The notes beneath the pieces were generated by a model. The model was not told the origin of the DNA. It saw nothing but the letters and a program-made list of their open reading frames with translations, and ran no database searches. A stretch of 64,000 bases of DNA from Arsenicicoccus piscis (GTDB lineage Bacteria > Actinomycetota > Actinomycetes > Actinomycetales > Dermatophilaceae), in NCBI RefSeq assembly GCF_022568835.1, contig NZ_JAKZHV010000001.1, positions 496,001 through 560,000 of the forward strand. Reading direction: 5' to 3'. Both the position numbers and the translations under genes were made by a program. Position 1 is the stretch's first letter, and every line of letters begins with the position of its first letter. Positions 8,071 to 16,963 of the stretch are shown piece by piece.

Positions 8071-11000
8071 CGCGGCCGAGTCATCGGGAAGGGCAGCGTC
8101 TCGCGGATGCTCGCACCCGTGATCAGCATGACGACGCGGTCGACGCCGATGCCGAGACCACCGGTCGGCGGCATGCCGTACTCCAGCGCGGTGAGGAACT
8201 CCTCGTCCAGCTCCATCGCCTCGGGGTCACCGCCGGCCGCCTCCTCGGACTGCGCGGTGAGCCGGCGCCGCTGCTCGATCGGGTCGGTCAGCTCGGAGTA
8301 GGCCGTGCCGAGCTCGACACCCCACGCCACCAGGTCCCAGCGCTCGGTCACGCCGGGCACCGAGCGGTGCGACCGCGTGAGCGGCGAGACGGAGAGCGGG
8401 AAGTCGGTGTAGAACGTGGGTCGGGTCGTGGTCTCCTCGACCAGGTGCTCGTACATCTCCAGCGCAACCGCCCCTGCGTCCCAAACCTTTTGCCACGGGA
8501 CCCCGACGAGGTCGCACTGCTCGCGCAGCTCCTCGAGCGAGCTCTCGACCGACACGGCGTGCCCGCCGCGCGCCTCGAGCGCCTCGGAGACGGCGCCGAA
8601 GAGGGTCTTGACCGGCCACTCCCCGGAGATGTCCACGGGGTTGCCGTCCGGGTCGTTGACGACGCAAGAACCGTTGGCCGCCAAGGCAGCTCGCTGGATC
8701 AGCTCGCGCGTCAGGTCCATCATCGAGCGGTAGTCGCCGTGCGCCTCGTAGGCCTCGAGGATGGTGAACTCCGGGTTGTGCGAGAAGTCCACGCCCTCGT
8801 TGCGGAAGGTGCGACCGAGCTCGAAGACGCGGTCCATCCCGCCGACGCAGAGCCGCTTGGGGTAGAGCTCGGGGGCGATCCGCAGGTAGAGGTCGAGGTC
8901 GTAGGCGTTGATGTGCGTCTGGAACGGCCGCGCGTTGGCGCCGCCGTGGATGGTCTGCAGGATCGGCGTCTCGACCTCGAGGAAGCCGTGCTCGCCGAGC
9001 GTCGAGCGCAGCGACGTGAGCACCGCCGAGCGGGCCTGCAGCCGCGCGCGCATCTGCGGGTTCACGGCGATGTCGAGGTAGCGCTGGCGCACCCGCGCCT
9101 CGGGGTCGGCGATGCCGCGCCTCTTGTCAGGCATCGGGTGCAGGCACTTGGCCTCCACCCGCCACTGCTGCGCCAGCACCGACGTCTCGCCCCGCCGGCT
9201 CGTGCCCATGGTGCCGCTCACCCCGAGCAGGTCACCGAGGTCCACGCTGCGGGCGAGCTCGGCGAGCGAGTCGGCCCCGAGGCGGTCGCGCTCGAAGACG
9301 ACCTGGACGTCACCGGACCAGTCGCGCAGGGTGCCGAAGACGACGCCGCCGAAGTCGCGCAGCGCGAGCAGCCGCCCGGCGACGGACACCGTGGAGCCGG
9401 CCGGGAGATCTACCGCGTCGGCGATGGTGCTGCTCGGACGCACCGCGACCGGCCACGGGTCGATGCCGCGTGCGGCCAGGTCCTCGGCCTTGGCGACCCG
9501 GACCCGCACCTGCTCGGGCAACGGACGCGGGGCCGCCTCCACCTCCTCGAGCGAGGCGAGCGACGGGGCGTTGCTGGCGACCTCACCGGTCGCGCCCCGG
9601 AAGTCCCAGCGGGGCCGGCTGCGCCGCAGGAAGCCCTCGGCGATGCCGACCGCGACACCGATCTGGGGCAGCCGGCGGGTGTCCGGGAAGCAGATGTAGC
9701 GGTCCACCCAGTGCGGGTGATACCTGACGTTGGACTTGTAGAGCGACTCCAGCTGCCACCAGCGCGACAGGAAGAGCAGCAACCCGCGCCAGAGCCGCAG
9801 GACCGGGCCGGCACCGATCTCGGCACCCTCCTCGAACGCCGAGCGGAACATGGCGAAGTTCAGCGAGACCCGGCGGACGCCGAGGTCGTCGCCGGCGCGG
9901 CACAGCTCGCTGACCATCAGCTCGAAGGTGCCGTTGGGGGCCTCCGGCGAGCGGCGCATCACGTCGAGCGAGACGCCGGTGGCACCCCAGGGGACGAACG
10001 ACAGCAGGCCCACGGTGACCGGGGAGTCGCCCGGCCCGTCCGGCCCGTCGGGCCCGTCCACGACCGCCTGCACCAGCAGGCAGCGGGCGTCCTCTGGGTC
10101 GTTCCAGCGACCGAGCGCCATCGAGAAGCCGCGCTCGTCCTCCTCGCCGCGCCACCGGTCGGCCAGCTCGCCGAGCCGGCGCAGCTCCTCGGCCGGCAGG
10201 TCCTCGTGCCGGCTGATCACGACCCGGACGCCCGCCCGGGTGGCACGGGTGACGGCCTGCCGCACGGGGGTCATCGCCGGACCACGCAGGGAGAAGTCGG
10301 CGGTCTCGATCACGGCCTCGTCACCGAGGTCCAGCACCCGCATCCCGCGGCGGTGGTAGGCCGTGGCGCCGGCCTTCGAGGCACCGACGACCGCCGGGGT
10401 CCAGCCGTAGCGCTCGCCACCGGCCAGCCACGCGCGGATGGCGCCGTCCCACGATGCGCGGTCCCCGATCGGGTCGCCGGACGCGACGCACACGCCGGCC
10501 TCGACGCGGTAGGCGACCGCGGCGAGCCCGTCCGGGGAGAAGACGACCGACTTGTCCCGGCGGGTGGCGAAGTAGGCCAGCGAGTCGTCCTGGCCGAACC
10601 GGTCTATGAGGATGCGCAGCGCGGCCTCGTCGTGGGCGCTCTGCCCCACGGCGCCTCGGCGCGAGCGCAGCAGGACGGCGACGGCCCCGACGAGCGCTCC
10701 GGTCGAGAGCAGGCTGAGCGTCTGGATCACCCAGCCCGGCGGCTCGCCGTCGTAGGGGTCGGCGTCGCCGAAGCCCAGGCCGACGATCTCGCCGACCGAC
10801 CAGGCGAGCCGGTCGGGAGCCTGGGTCGTGCCGGGCGCCAGCTCGACCAGCCCCCAGCCGAGCAGGACGGCGACGGCCAGGCCCACGACGAGGGTGGTCA
10901 GCGCGGTCACGAAGGCGCCCTGACGCACCCGTGCCGTGAACGCCCGGTAGCCGAACAGCAGCAGGGCCAGCATGAGCAGGTGCGCGATCGCCGAACCGAT

Positions 11001-11378
11001 CGCCTGGTTGTCGCCGATCCGCAGGCTCTCGACGTCCAGCACGAGGTAGAAGCCGGTGTAGACCAGGACGAGCCACCAGGCGATCCGCTTGCGCACGGCG
11101 AGCGCCGCAGCCACCAGCAGGAGCACCGTCGCCCAGCCGAGGTTCGGCTGGATGTCGGCGTAGTAGATCGAAAAGGTCTCGAGCAGCGAGCCGGGGGTCT
11201 CGACCTGGGCGCGCAGCTGCGGCCAGAGGTAGCCGACAGCCGTGACCAGGGACAACGTGCCCACGATGCCGGCGATCAGGCCAGGCACGCGCGCGACCAG
11301 GCCGGTGGGACCGGCGGGCAGCGCGTGGCGGGGCTCAGCCGTGAGGGCCTCGGTGGCTGGTCGAGTCGCTGTGCTCAT
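8067..11378 (-). CDS. lysX: Bifunctional lysylphosphatidylglycerol synthetase / lysyl-tRNA synthetase
   Basis: At 1103 residues this matches the actinobacterial LysX architecture. An N-terminal membrane part of about seven helices (residues 25-240) is followed by an MprF-like DUF2156 aminoacyl transferase domain (about 260-575), an OB-fold anticodon domain (about 650-750) and a class II LysRS catalytic domain (about 770-1100). Class II motifs are visible: the FLEVETPILQ strand, FRNEGVDFSHNPEFT (motif 2) and GGLGIGVDRVVM (motif 3). The enzyme makes Lys-tRNA and transfers lysine to phosphatidylglycerol, reducing the negative charge of the membrane and giving resistance to cationic peptides. A housekeeping LysRS is expected elsewhere. 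The hydrolase gene follows in the same operon. Confidence 0.96.
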   Translation of the reverse strand: MSTATRPATEALTAEPRHALPAGPTGLVARVPGLIAGIVGTLSLVTAVGYLWPQLRAQVETPGSLLETFSIYYADIQPNLGWATVLLLVAAALAVRKRIAWWLVLVYTGFYLVLDVESLRIGDNQAIGSAIAHLLMLALLLFGYRAFTARVRQGAFVTALTTLVVGLAVAVLLGWGLVELAPGTTQAPDRLAWSVGEIVGLGFGDADPYDGEPPGWVIQTLSLLSTGALVGAVAVLLRSRRGAVGQSAHDEAALRILIDRFGQDDSLAYFATRRDKSVVFSPDGLAAVAYRVEAGVCVASGDPIGDRASWDGAIRAWLAGGERYGWTPAVVGASKAGATAYHRRGMRVLDLGDEAVIETADFSLRGPAMTPVRQAVTRATRAGVRVVISRHEDLPAEELRRLGELADRWRGEEDERGFSMALGRWNDPEDARCLLVQAVVDGPDGPDGPGDSPVTVGLLSFVPWGATGVSLDVMRRSPEAPNGTFELMVSELCRAGDDLGVRRVSLNFAMFRSAFEEGAEIGAGPVLRLWRGLLLFLSRWWQLESLYKSNVRYHPHWVDRYICFPDTRRLPQIGVAVGIAEGFLRRSRPRWDFRGATGEVASNAPSLASLEEVEAAPRPLPEQVRVRVAKAEDLAARGIDPWPVAVRPSSTIADAVDLPAGSTVSVAGRLLALRDFGGVVFGTLRDWSGDVQVVFERDRLGADSLAELARSVDLGDLLGVSGTMGTSRRGETSVLAQQWRVEAKCLHPMPDKRRGIADPEARVRQRYLDIAVNPQMRARLQARSAVLTSLRSTLGEHGFLEVETPILQTIHGGANARPFQTHINAYDLDLYLRIAPELYPKRLCVGGMDRVFELGRTFRNEGVDFSHNPEFTILEAYEAHGDYRSMMDLTRELIQRAALAANGSCVVNDPDGNPVDISGEWPVKTLFGAVSEALEARGGHAVSVESSLEELREQCDLVGVPWQKVWDAGAVALEMYEHLVEETTTRPTFYTDFPLSVSPLTRSHRSVPGVTERWDLVAWGVELGTAYSELTDPIEQRRRLTAQSEEAAGGDPEAMELDEEFLTALEYGMPPTGGLGIGVDRVVMLITGASIRETLPFPMTRPR

Positions 11379-11532
11379 GGATGACGCTCTCGTCGTGGGC
11401 CGACAGGATCATGGTGTCGGGCGAGCACGCCACGCCAGCAGGTCGACCGGCGCTGGACAGGCACGCCGATCGGGCCGTGCTCCCCCTGTCGCGAGGGTAC
11501 AACGGGCCACCTGAACGTCCGAGCGCGGCGCC

Positions 11533-11847
11533 CTAGTGGACGAGCTTCAGACCGACGACTCCGGCGATGATCAGCAGCAGGAAGAACACCTTGGCCACCG
11601 ACACGGGCTCGGTGCCCGTGGCCATGGCATAGGCCACGGTGAGCCCCGCCCCGATCCCCACCCAGACCGCGTAGGACGTGCCGACCGGCAGCTCGCGCAT
11701 CGCGAACGCCAGGCCCGCCATGCTGGCCACGAGGGCGACGGCGAAGACGATCGAGGGTCCGACCCGGGAGAACCCCTCGGACCGGCCGAGGGCGGTGGCC
11801 CAGACGGCCTCGAGGACTCCGGACAGGACGAGGACGATCCACGACAT
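11533..11847 (-). CDS. gdx: SMR-family guanidinium exporter (Gdx/SugE type)
   Basis: A 104-residue four-helix small multidrug resistance protein. The essential membrane glutamate is Glu13 in GVLEAVWATALGRSEGF, and the GF..VGPS pattern is that of Gdx (SugE) guanidinium/H+ antiporters rather than EmrE. Function is strongly supported by the guanidine-III riboswitch 13 nt upstream of the start codon. The AGGAG ribosome binding site lies in that 13-nt gap, so guanidine binding can directly control translation. It is one gene, working as a dual-topology homodimer in this family. Confidence 0.93.
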   Translation of the reverse strand: MSWIVLVLSGVLEAVWATALGRSEGFSRVGPSIVFAVALVASMAGLAFAMRELPVGTSYAVWVGIGAGLTVAYAMATGTEPVSVAKVFFLLLIIAGVVGLKLVH

Positions 11848-11860
11848 GACAGCTCCTGGT

Positions 11861-11902
11861 GGGCCGTCTTGTCGCGCTCCGGGTACGGCGCCCCTCGTCC
11901 GG
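11861..11902 (-). promoter_or_regulatory. Guanidine-III (ykkC-III) riboswitch
   Basis: Read on the minus strand this 42-nt element contains, in order, CCGGACGAGG, GCGCCGTACCCGG and GACAAGACGG. These are the conserved blocks of the guanidine-III class, which folds as a compact H-type pseudoknot. The spacing agrees with the known aptamer as I remember it. It ends 13 nt before the gdx ATG, next to the AGGAG sequence, so the likely mechanism is ligand-dependent exposure of the ribosome binding site. A further hairpin (gagtcc-gtgct-ggactc) overlaps its 5' side. Class I and class II guanidine motifs do not fit. Confidence 0.9.
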
Positions 11903-11953
11903 GAGTCCAGCACGGACTCTGCCCTCCACGGTCTCACACAGCGTGCGCATGGT

Positions 11954-13267
11954 CTACCGGGCCGTGGGGGCGAGGCCCCACCAGGGGTAGAGCGTGGCGA
12001 GACCCGCGTCGAGGCCCTGGCGCAGGGCGGGCAGGATGTGTCCGCCGGTCGGGAACACGTGCAGCACGGTGCGCGCGCCGGCCTTGGCGGCCGCGGCCTG
12101 GACTCGCCGGGCGCTGGTGACGTCGGCCGGGGCGTCGGCGCACGTGGTGGCGACGACGAGGGTGTCCTTGATCGGCTTCGCCGCGGCGAGGAGGTTGACC
12201 GGCTTGACCGCCTCGTAGGCCGCGCGGTCACCGCGGAACATCTCAGTGAGGGTGCGCACGGGCCGGTCCGAGCCGGGGAACTCCTCGCCGGAGATGGCGA
12301 TCCCGCTGCCCCACGTGTCGAGGTAGCGCGGCAGGTAGCCCTGGGCGCAGCCACCGCCGAGCGAGTAGCCCGCGACGGTCCAGCCGGCACGGTCGGTGCG
12401 CACCCGCAGGTGGCTGTGGATCCACGCGGGCACGTCGACGTTGACGTAGGTCCGGACCTTGCCGAACCGCGCCGAGACCAGGCACATGGTGTCGGTGTCG
12501 GGGCGCCCGATCTGGTCGACGACCACGGCGATCGGCGCGAGGCCGTGGTGACGCGCCGCGAGCCGGTCGAGGGCCGTCGCGATGAACGACGGGTCCGGGC
12601 TGCCCGGCTGACCCATCATGAAGACGACCACGGACAGCACCGGCGCGTTCGCCACCAGCGCGGCCGGCGGGAGGTAGACCGCGGCGCGGCGGGCGACGAA
12701 GCCCCACCTCGTCGGCGGGATGTCGACCGCACCCGTGCGGCCCTGGGCGGGCAGGTCGGCCGGCGCCTTCCAGGTGGAGTAGAGCGGCTTGGGCGCCTGG
12801 GTCTTCCTGGGGCCAGCCTGGTCGGTCGGCCGCGCACCCCTGGCCGCGTGGGACGAGCCGCCGGCAGCCTGGGCGGTGGGTGCCGGGCCGACGGGCGGCA
12901 GCTGCAGGGTGTCGACCACCGGGCGCCCGACCAGTGCACCGAGCGTCGGGTTGATGCCGTAGACCCCGTTGACGCCGAGCGCCGTCACCACGACCAACGC
13001 GGGCACGGCGGCCAGCGCACCGACGCGACGCCACGGTGTGGCACCGATGAGGTTCGCCAGGGCCACGCCGAGAGCGGCGCCACCCGCGACGACGCACGCC
13101 GCAGCCTGCGGCGGCAGCTCGGACACCCACTCCAGCGGACCCTGCGCGAGCAGCACCAGCACCCCGAAGGCGGTGCCACCCAGCACCGCGGCGAGCGCGG
13201 TGAGGCTCACCGCGGTCGGTGTGGTCACCGGCAGCCGCAGCAGGTCGTCGAGGGTCGGGAAGGTCAT
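11954..13267 (-). CDS. Membrane-anchored alpha/beta hydrolase (putative esterase)
   Basis: A 437-residue protein with three to four N-terminal membrane helices (residues 15-110), a Pro/Ala linker (about 125-170) and an extracellular esterase domain of the mycolyltransferase/S-formylglutathione hydrolase fold. The nucleophile is Ser in AGYSLGGGCA and the catalytic His is in FPTGGHILPAL. The start was set at ATG 13265-13267, just before the first helix. The stop is a TAG within a GTAGACC heptamer. A similar membrane esterase lies next to lysX in mycobacteria (recalled, not searched), so a role in envelope lipid remodelling is plausible. Confidence 0.78.
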   Translation of the reverse strand: MTFPTLDDLLRLPVTTPTAVSLTALAAVLGGTAFGVLVLLAQGPLEWVSELPPQAAACVVAGGAALGVALANLIGATPWRRVGALAAVPALVVVTALGVNGVYGINPTLGALVGRPVVDTLQLPPVGPAPTAQAAGGSSHAARGARPTDQAGPRKTQAPKPLYSTWKAPADLPAQGRTGAVDIPPTRWGFVARRAAVYLPPAALVANAPVLSVVVFMMGQPGSPDPSFIATALDRLAARHHGLAPIAVVVDQIGRPDTDTMCLVSARFGKVRTYVNVDVPAWIHSHLRVRTDRAGWTVAGYSLGGGCAQGYLPRYLDTWGSGIAISGEEFPGSDRPVRTLTEMFRGDRAAYEAVKPVNLLAAAKPIKDTLVVATTCADAPADVTSARRVQAAAAKAGARTVLHVFPTGGHILPALRQGLDAGLATLYPWWGLAPTAR

Positions 13268-13402
13268 GCCTTCGACGGTAGGGCTGGCCTCGCGCGCGCA
13301 GTCCTGAAGTGCGCTGATCGCCGGTCCTCCGATCACCACCTGATGGGGTGTCGATGGGGAACTGAGACACTCGCGAATCGCCTCGGCTCCGCCGGCGAGG
13401 AG

Positions 13403-15619
13403 TCAGGGCTCGAGGATCACCAGCTGCTGGGTGGCGCGGGTCATCGCGACATAGCGGTCGACCGCGCCCTCGATGCCGTCGCCCCACGCTGCCGGGTCGA
13501 CCAGGACCACGAGGTCGAACTCCAGGCCCTTGGCCAGCTCGGGCGTGAGCGTGCGGACGCGAACGGTGTCGGCGAGGTCGCCGGCGCCCGCGGTGCCCAC
13601 CAGGTCACCGGCGCCCGCGGTCCCGATGACGCACACGACACCCTCCTCGTGGGCGGCCAGCCACCGCTCCACGACCCCTGCGAGATCCGCGACGCGGGCC
13701 CGGCCCACGGGAATCCCGTTGCTCCGGATGGATGTCGGCACGTTCGCGTCCGGGATGGCGGCACGGATCACGGGCTCGGCCTCGGTCATGACCTCCTGCG
13801 GCGTGCGGTAGTTGACCCGGAGCGGAGCGACGGTCGCTCGGTCCAGCCCCACCCGTCCGAGCCGCTGCTGCCACGACTCCGCGAACCCGTGCCTGGCCTG
13901 AGCCCGGTCGCCGACGACCGTGAAGCTGCGGGACGGGCAGCGCAGCAGGAGCATCTGCCACTCGGCGTTCGTGAGCTCCTGCGCCTCGTCCACCACCACG
14001 TGGGCGAAGGGCCCGGCCAGTCGGTCGTGATCGGTTGAGGGCAGAGCGGATTCGTCAATCAGCGCCCCTTGCAGGTCATGCCCCTTGAGCATCGACATCA
14101 GTCTCATCTCGGAGTCGTCGGAGGCGATCAGGTGCTCGACCACCTTGTCCCGCTCGGCCTGCTCGGCGGCGACGGCGGCGGCGCGCTGACGCCGTCGGCG
14201 CGGGGCCTGCGGGTCGCCGAGGCGTTGTCGCGCCGCGTCGAGCAGCGGCAGGTCCGACACGGTCCAGGCTGCAGCGTCCGGGCGCTGCAGCAGACGGATC
14301 TCCGCACGGCTCAGCGACGGTGCGCACAGCCGCAGGTAGGCGGGCACGGTCCACAGGTCGCCGACCAGGTCGGTGGGCTCGATCAGCGGCCAGGCTCGGT
14401 TGAGCAGCGCGTGCAGCTCCTCGTTGTGCGCCAACGCCTTTCGTAGATCCGCTGGCGCGAAGTCCTCGTCGCTCACCTTGTCCTCGAGGATGTCGACGAG
14501 CTCGGCCCAGATGTCGTCCCGGGCCTCGTTGTGCGGCGTCCCGGGAGCAGGCGCGTCGAAGGCCGCGGCCCAGTCGTCCACCGTCACCCGCACCTCGGCC
14601 CAGTCGACGTCGACGGTCGTGTCCGTCGCGGGCACCTCCTCGTAGAACCGGACGGCCTCCTCGATGGCCCCCACGAGGTCTATGGAGGACTTGAGGCGGG
14701 CGACCTCTGGGTCCGGCTCGACGACGGCGGTCGCACCCTCCGGGACGAGGTCACGGAGCGTGCAGGTCTGCACACCCTCCTCGCCGAGACTCGGGAGAAC
14801 GTCGGCGACGTAGGCCAGGTAGGGCTGGTGCGGACCGACGAAGAGGATGCCTCCACCGTGCTGCCCGAGGCGCGGGTCGGAGTAGAGCAGGTAGGCCGAA
14901 CGGTGCAGTGCCACAACGGTCTTCCCCGTGCCAGGCCCACCGTCGACCACCAGCGCACCACGTGCCCCGGCCCGGATGATGGCGTCCTGATCGGCCGCGA
15001 TGGTGGCGAGCACGTCGCGCATCCGGCTGGACCGGTTGACCTCGAGGCTCGCGAGGAAGGCCGAGTCGTCGTCGAGCGCCAACCCGTCGACCCAGCCCTC
15101 GGCCGACGACCCGGCATCCCCGAAGGCCTCGTCCCAGTAGTCCGTGACCCGCCCGTGACTCCATCGATAGCGTCGGCGGCTCGCCAGGCCCATCGGGTCG
15201 GCATGGGTGGCACCGAAGAACGGCGCGGCTGCCGGCGAGCGCCAGTCGACGAGCAGCCGCCGACCGGTGTCCTCGGTGAGTCCCAGGCGCCCCACGTAGA
15301 CCACGTCCCCCGGCTCCCCCAGGTCGCCTCCGACGCCGAGCACCATGCGGCCGAGGCAGAGGTCCAGGCCGAAGCGCCGCAGCAGCCGCAGCCGCGCGCT
15401 GAGGCGGTGGATCTCCTGGTCGCGGTCCAGCGCTCGCTGGCCCCCGCCGGCCTCGCGCGCCCGCTCGACGTCGAGCCGCTGCGACAGCTCGGCGATCGAG
15501 TGCTCCAGGGTTGCGGCGATGGCCGCGAAGTGCGCCGCGTCCGCCTCGACCAGGCGCGGCGCACCCTTGTGAGCCAGCGCGTCAGGTAGATCAAAAGCGT
15601 TGGTGGTCAATGGATTCAC
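13403..15619 (-). CDS. helR: UvrD-like helicase HelR (rifamycin-protective RNA polymerase-recycling ATPase)
   Basis: A 738-residue HelD/HelR-type superfamily 1 protein. Walker A is GGPGTGKTVVALHR, Walker B is HVVVDEAQELT, and late motifs include VGDRAQARHGF and the C-terminal VAMTRATQQLVIL. The N-terminal 100 residues form the long coiled arm that enters the RNA polymerase secondary channel. I chose GTG 15619 because GGGAGAC lies just upstream and because longer frames would translate the regulatory element. HelR displaces rifamycins from RNA polymerase and recycles stalled enzyme. The identification is strengthened by a rifamycin-associated element in the leader and an Arr gene 2 kb away. 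Confidence 0.9.
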   Translation of the reverse strand: MNPLTTNAFDLPDALAHKGAPRLVEADAAHFAAIAATLEHSIAELSQRLDVERAREAGGGQRALDRDQEIHRLSARLRLLRRFGLDLCLGRMVLGVGGDLGEPGDVVYVGRLGLTEDTGRRLLVDWRSPAAAPFFGATHADPMGLASRRRYRWSHGRVTDYWDEAFGDAGSSAEGWVDGLALDDDSAFLASLEVNRSSRMRDVLATIAADQDAIIRAGARGALVVDGGPGTGKTVVALHRSAYLLYSDPRLGQHGGGILFVGPHQPYLAYVADVLPSLGEEGVQTCTLRDLVPEGATAVVEPDPEVARLKSSIDLVGAIEEAVRFYEEVPATDTTVDVDWAEVRVTVDDWAAAFDAPAPGTPHNEARDDIWAELVDILEDKVSDEDFAPADLRKALAHNEELHALLNRAWPLIEPTDLVGDLWTVPAYLRLCAPSLSRAEIRLLQRPDAAAWTVSDLPLLDAARQRLGDPQAPRRRRQRAAAVAAEQAERDKVVEHLIASDDSEMRLMSMLKGHDLQGALIDESALPSTDHDRLAGPFAHVVVDEAQELTNAEWQMLLLRCPSRSFTVVGDRAQARHGFAESWQQRLGRVGLDRATVAPLRVNYRTPQEVMTEAEPVIRAAIPDANVPTSIRSNGIPVGRARVADLAGVVERWLAAHEEGVVCVIGTAGAGDLVGTAGAGDLADTVRVRTLTPELAKGLEFDLVVLVDPAAWGDGIEGAVDRYVAMTRATQQLVILEP

Positions 15620-15707
15620 GTCTCCCGCCCCCGGCCTCGTCACCAGGTCTCGACTGCGCTCGGCCCCTCCGGACGCCCTGGCACGTCGAGCAGTGTGCGC
15701 CCCGGTG

Positions 15708-15728
15708 GGGGCCTTGCGGCAAGACCCC
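15708..15728 (-). promoter_or_regulatory. Rifamycin-associated element (RAE) and promoter of helR
   Basis: A dyad with core CTTGCGGCAAG flanked by GGGG/CCCC arms (one base off perfect symmetry) matches the RAE found upstream of rifamycin-inducible resistance genes in actinomycetes. On the minus strand a TATACC-type -10 sequence lies a few bases upstream (15736-15741), so the RAE is near or just after the transcription start, about 90 bp before the helR GTG. RAE-containing promoters are induced when rifamycin stalls RNA polymerase. Confidence 0.85.
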
Positions 15729-15818
15729 TGGGCGGGTATACCGTGGAGTTGGAAGGACACCTCGGTGCCCTTCCACTGCTGTGTCCGGGGTGTGTCGGCT
15801 GGGGACGACGGGGCGCCG

Positions 15819-16700
15819 TCAGCCGGCGCGCAGGAAGTCCGCCACCGCCGCGATGTAGCCCGGCCGGTCGGCGAAGTAGGCGCCGCAGTGGTCGACGCCC
15901 TCGGTGATCCGCAGCTGCGAGCCCTCCCCGGCCGCCTCCGCCAGCCGGTGGGCGTGCTCGACCGGGATGACCGAGTCCTCGGTCCCGTGCATCAGCAGCA
16001 GAGGTCGTGGCGCGATCCGGGCGACCAGCGTCACGGGGGCGACATCCCCGAACCGATAGCCGTAGCGCAACCGGGTCACCCGGTCTACGAGATCGACGAG
16101 GGGGACGGGCAGCAGGTGGAGCGAGCGCGCCGCGGCCGCGACCACCCCGCGCATGTCCGCGAACGCGGAGTCCGCGACGACCCGGCCGACGCGCGGGTCG
16201 CGAGCGGCCACCTGGATGGCGACGGCAGCCCCCATCGAGAACCCCACGACGTCGATCTCGGCGTCGGGTCGACGCTCGATGGCGAGATCGATGGCCGCCT
16301 CGAGGTCACGCTGCTCGTAGTGCGCCAGCGACTGCGGGCCGTCCTCGGAGTCGCCGTTGCCGCGGAAATCGAAGAGCAGCACGCCGAATCCCGCACGCCA
16401 CAGGCCCGGTCCGATGCCGAGCATGTCGGCCTTGCTCCCCCGGTGCCCGTGGCACACGACGACGACCTGCTCCGAGCCCGGCCGGTCGAACCACCAGCCG
16501 GCGAGCCGGGCGCCGTCGGCCGCGGTGAAGGTGACGTCCTCGGCCTGCGCCCCCACCTCGAACGGTGTGAAGCCGTAGCTGAGGGCGGCCCGCTGCGGGC
16601 CGCTGATCTGTCGAGCCGCCAGCGTCGCCCCCGCCGCCGCAGCCAGCGACGTCACGGTCGCGGTCGCGCCGAGCAGAGCCAGTCGTCGAGCTGATCGCAT
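15819..16700 (-). CDS. Alpha/beta hydrolase with N-terminal signal anchor
   Basis: A 293-residue hydrolase. The N-terminus (MRSARRLALLGATATVTS then an Ala-rich helix) looks like a signal peptide or single anchor. The fold signatures are VVCHGHRGSKADM (oxyanion), FDFRGNGDS, nucleophile Ser in VGFSMGAAVA, catalytic Asp in HGTEDSVIP and His in VDHCGAYF. Proteins of this kind are BAAT/dienelactone-like esterases. An 18-bp tandem repeat lies directly upstream, in its presumed leader. The substrate is unknown. Confidence 0.85.
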   Translation of the reverse strand: MRSARRLALLGATATVTSLAAAAGATLAARQISGPQRAALSYGFTPFEVGAQAEDVTFTAADGARLAGWWFDRPGSEQVVVVCHGHRGSKADMLGIGPGLWRAGFGVLLFDFRGNGDSEDGPQSLAHYEQRDLEAAIDLAIERRPDAEIDVVGFSMGAAVAIQVAARDPRVGRVVADSAFADMRGVVAAAARSLHLLPVPLVDLVDRVTRLRYGYRFGDVAPVTLVARIAPRPLLLMHGTEDSVIPVEHAHRLAEAAGEGSQLRITEGVDHCGAYFADRPGYIAAVADFLRAG

Positions 16701-16711
16701 GGGGTCATCTT

Positions 16712-16783
16712 AGGAGTCTGGAACATCGCAGAAGTCAGGGTCACCGCAGGAGTCAGGGTCACCGCAGGAGTCGGCGTCACCGC
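16712..16783. repeat. 18-bp tandem repeat (about four units)
   Basis: Units begin at 16712, 16730, 16748 and 16766 with consensus aggagtcagggtcaccgc. Units 2-4 differ by one to three bases and unit 1 is more diverged. The array ends 12 bp upstream of the hydrolase start codon at 16700, so copy number could change its leader. There are no unique spacers, so it is not a CRISPR array. Confidence 0.88.
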
Positions 16784-16826
16784 AGGAACCACCCCCGACG
16801 AGTGGATCCGCGCACGTACCCGTGGT

Positions 16827-16890
16827 GCGCGCAGGAAGTGGTGAGACGCCGCCCTCCCGGACCCCCGCACCTCACGGAAACGTGCGCATC
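16827..16890 (-). repeat. Dispersed intergenic repeat, copy 1
   Basis: The minus strand of this stretch matches 57196-57260 on the plus strand. Shared blocks include CCGTGAGGTGCG, GGGAGGGCGGCGTCTCAC and TTCCTGCGCG in the same order and nearly the same spacing, about 85% identity over 64 bp. Neither copy lies in a plausible gene. It is probably a member of a genome-wide intergenic repeat family. Confidence 0.8.
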
Positions 16891-16963
16891 TCCCGCGTTC
16901 CTGCGCGCCTGCCGGGGCCGGCTCATGGATGTGGCGAGCAACCCTGGGTCGTACGGTGGGTCC

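Noticed and set aside
7440..11384. Very long open frame on the plus strand across the lysX region
   Set aside because: It is the antisense of lysX. The minus-strand frame has all LysX domains, while this one has high Arg/Gly/Pro low-complexity sequence and no motifs. GC-rich DNA commonly yields such shadow frames.
11848..11953. Guanidine-I (ykkC) or guanidine-II (mini-ykkC) riboswitch
   Set aside because: The class I blocks are missing, and the ACGA here is not in a C-ACGR-G loop as in class II. The class III pattern fits throughout.
16712..16783. CRISPR array
   Set aside because: The repeats are contiguous 18-bp units with no spacers and no cas genes nearby.
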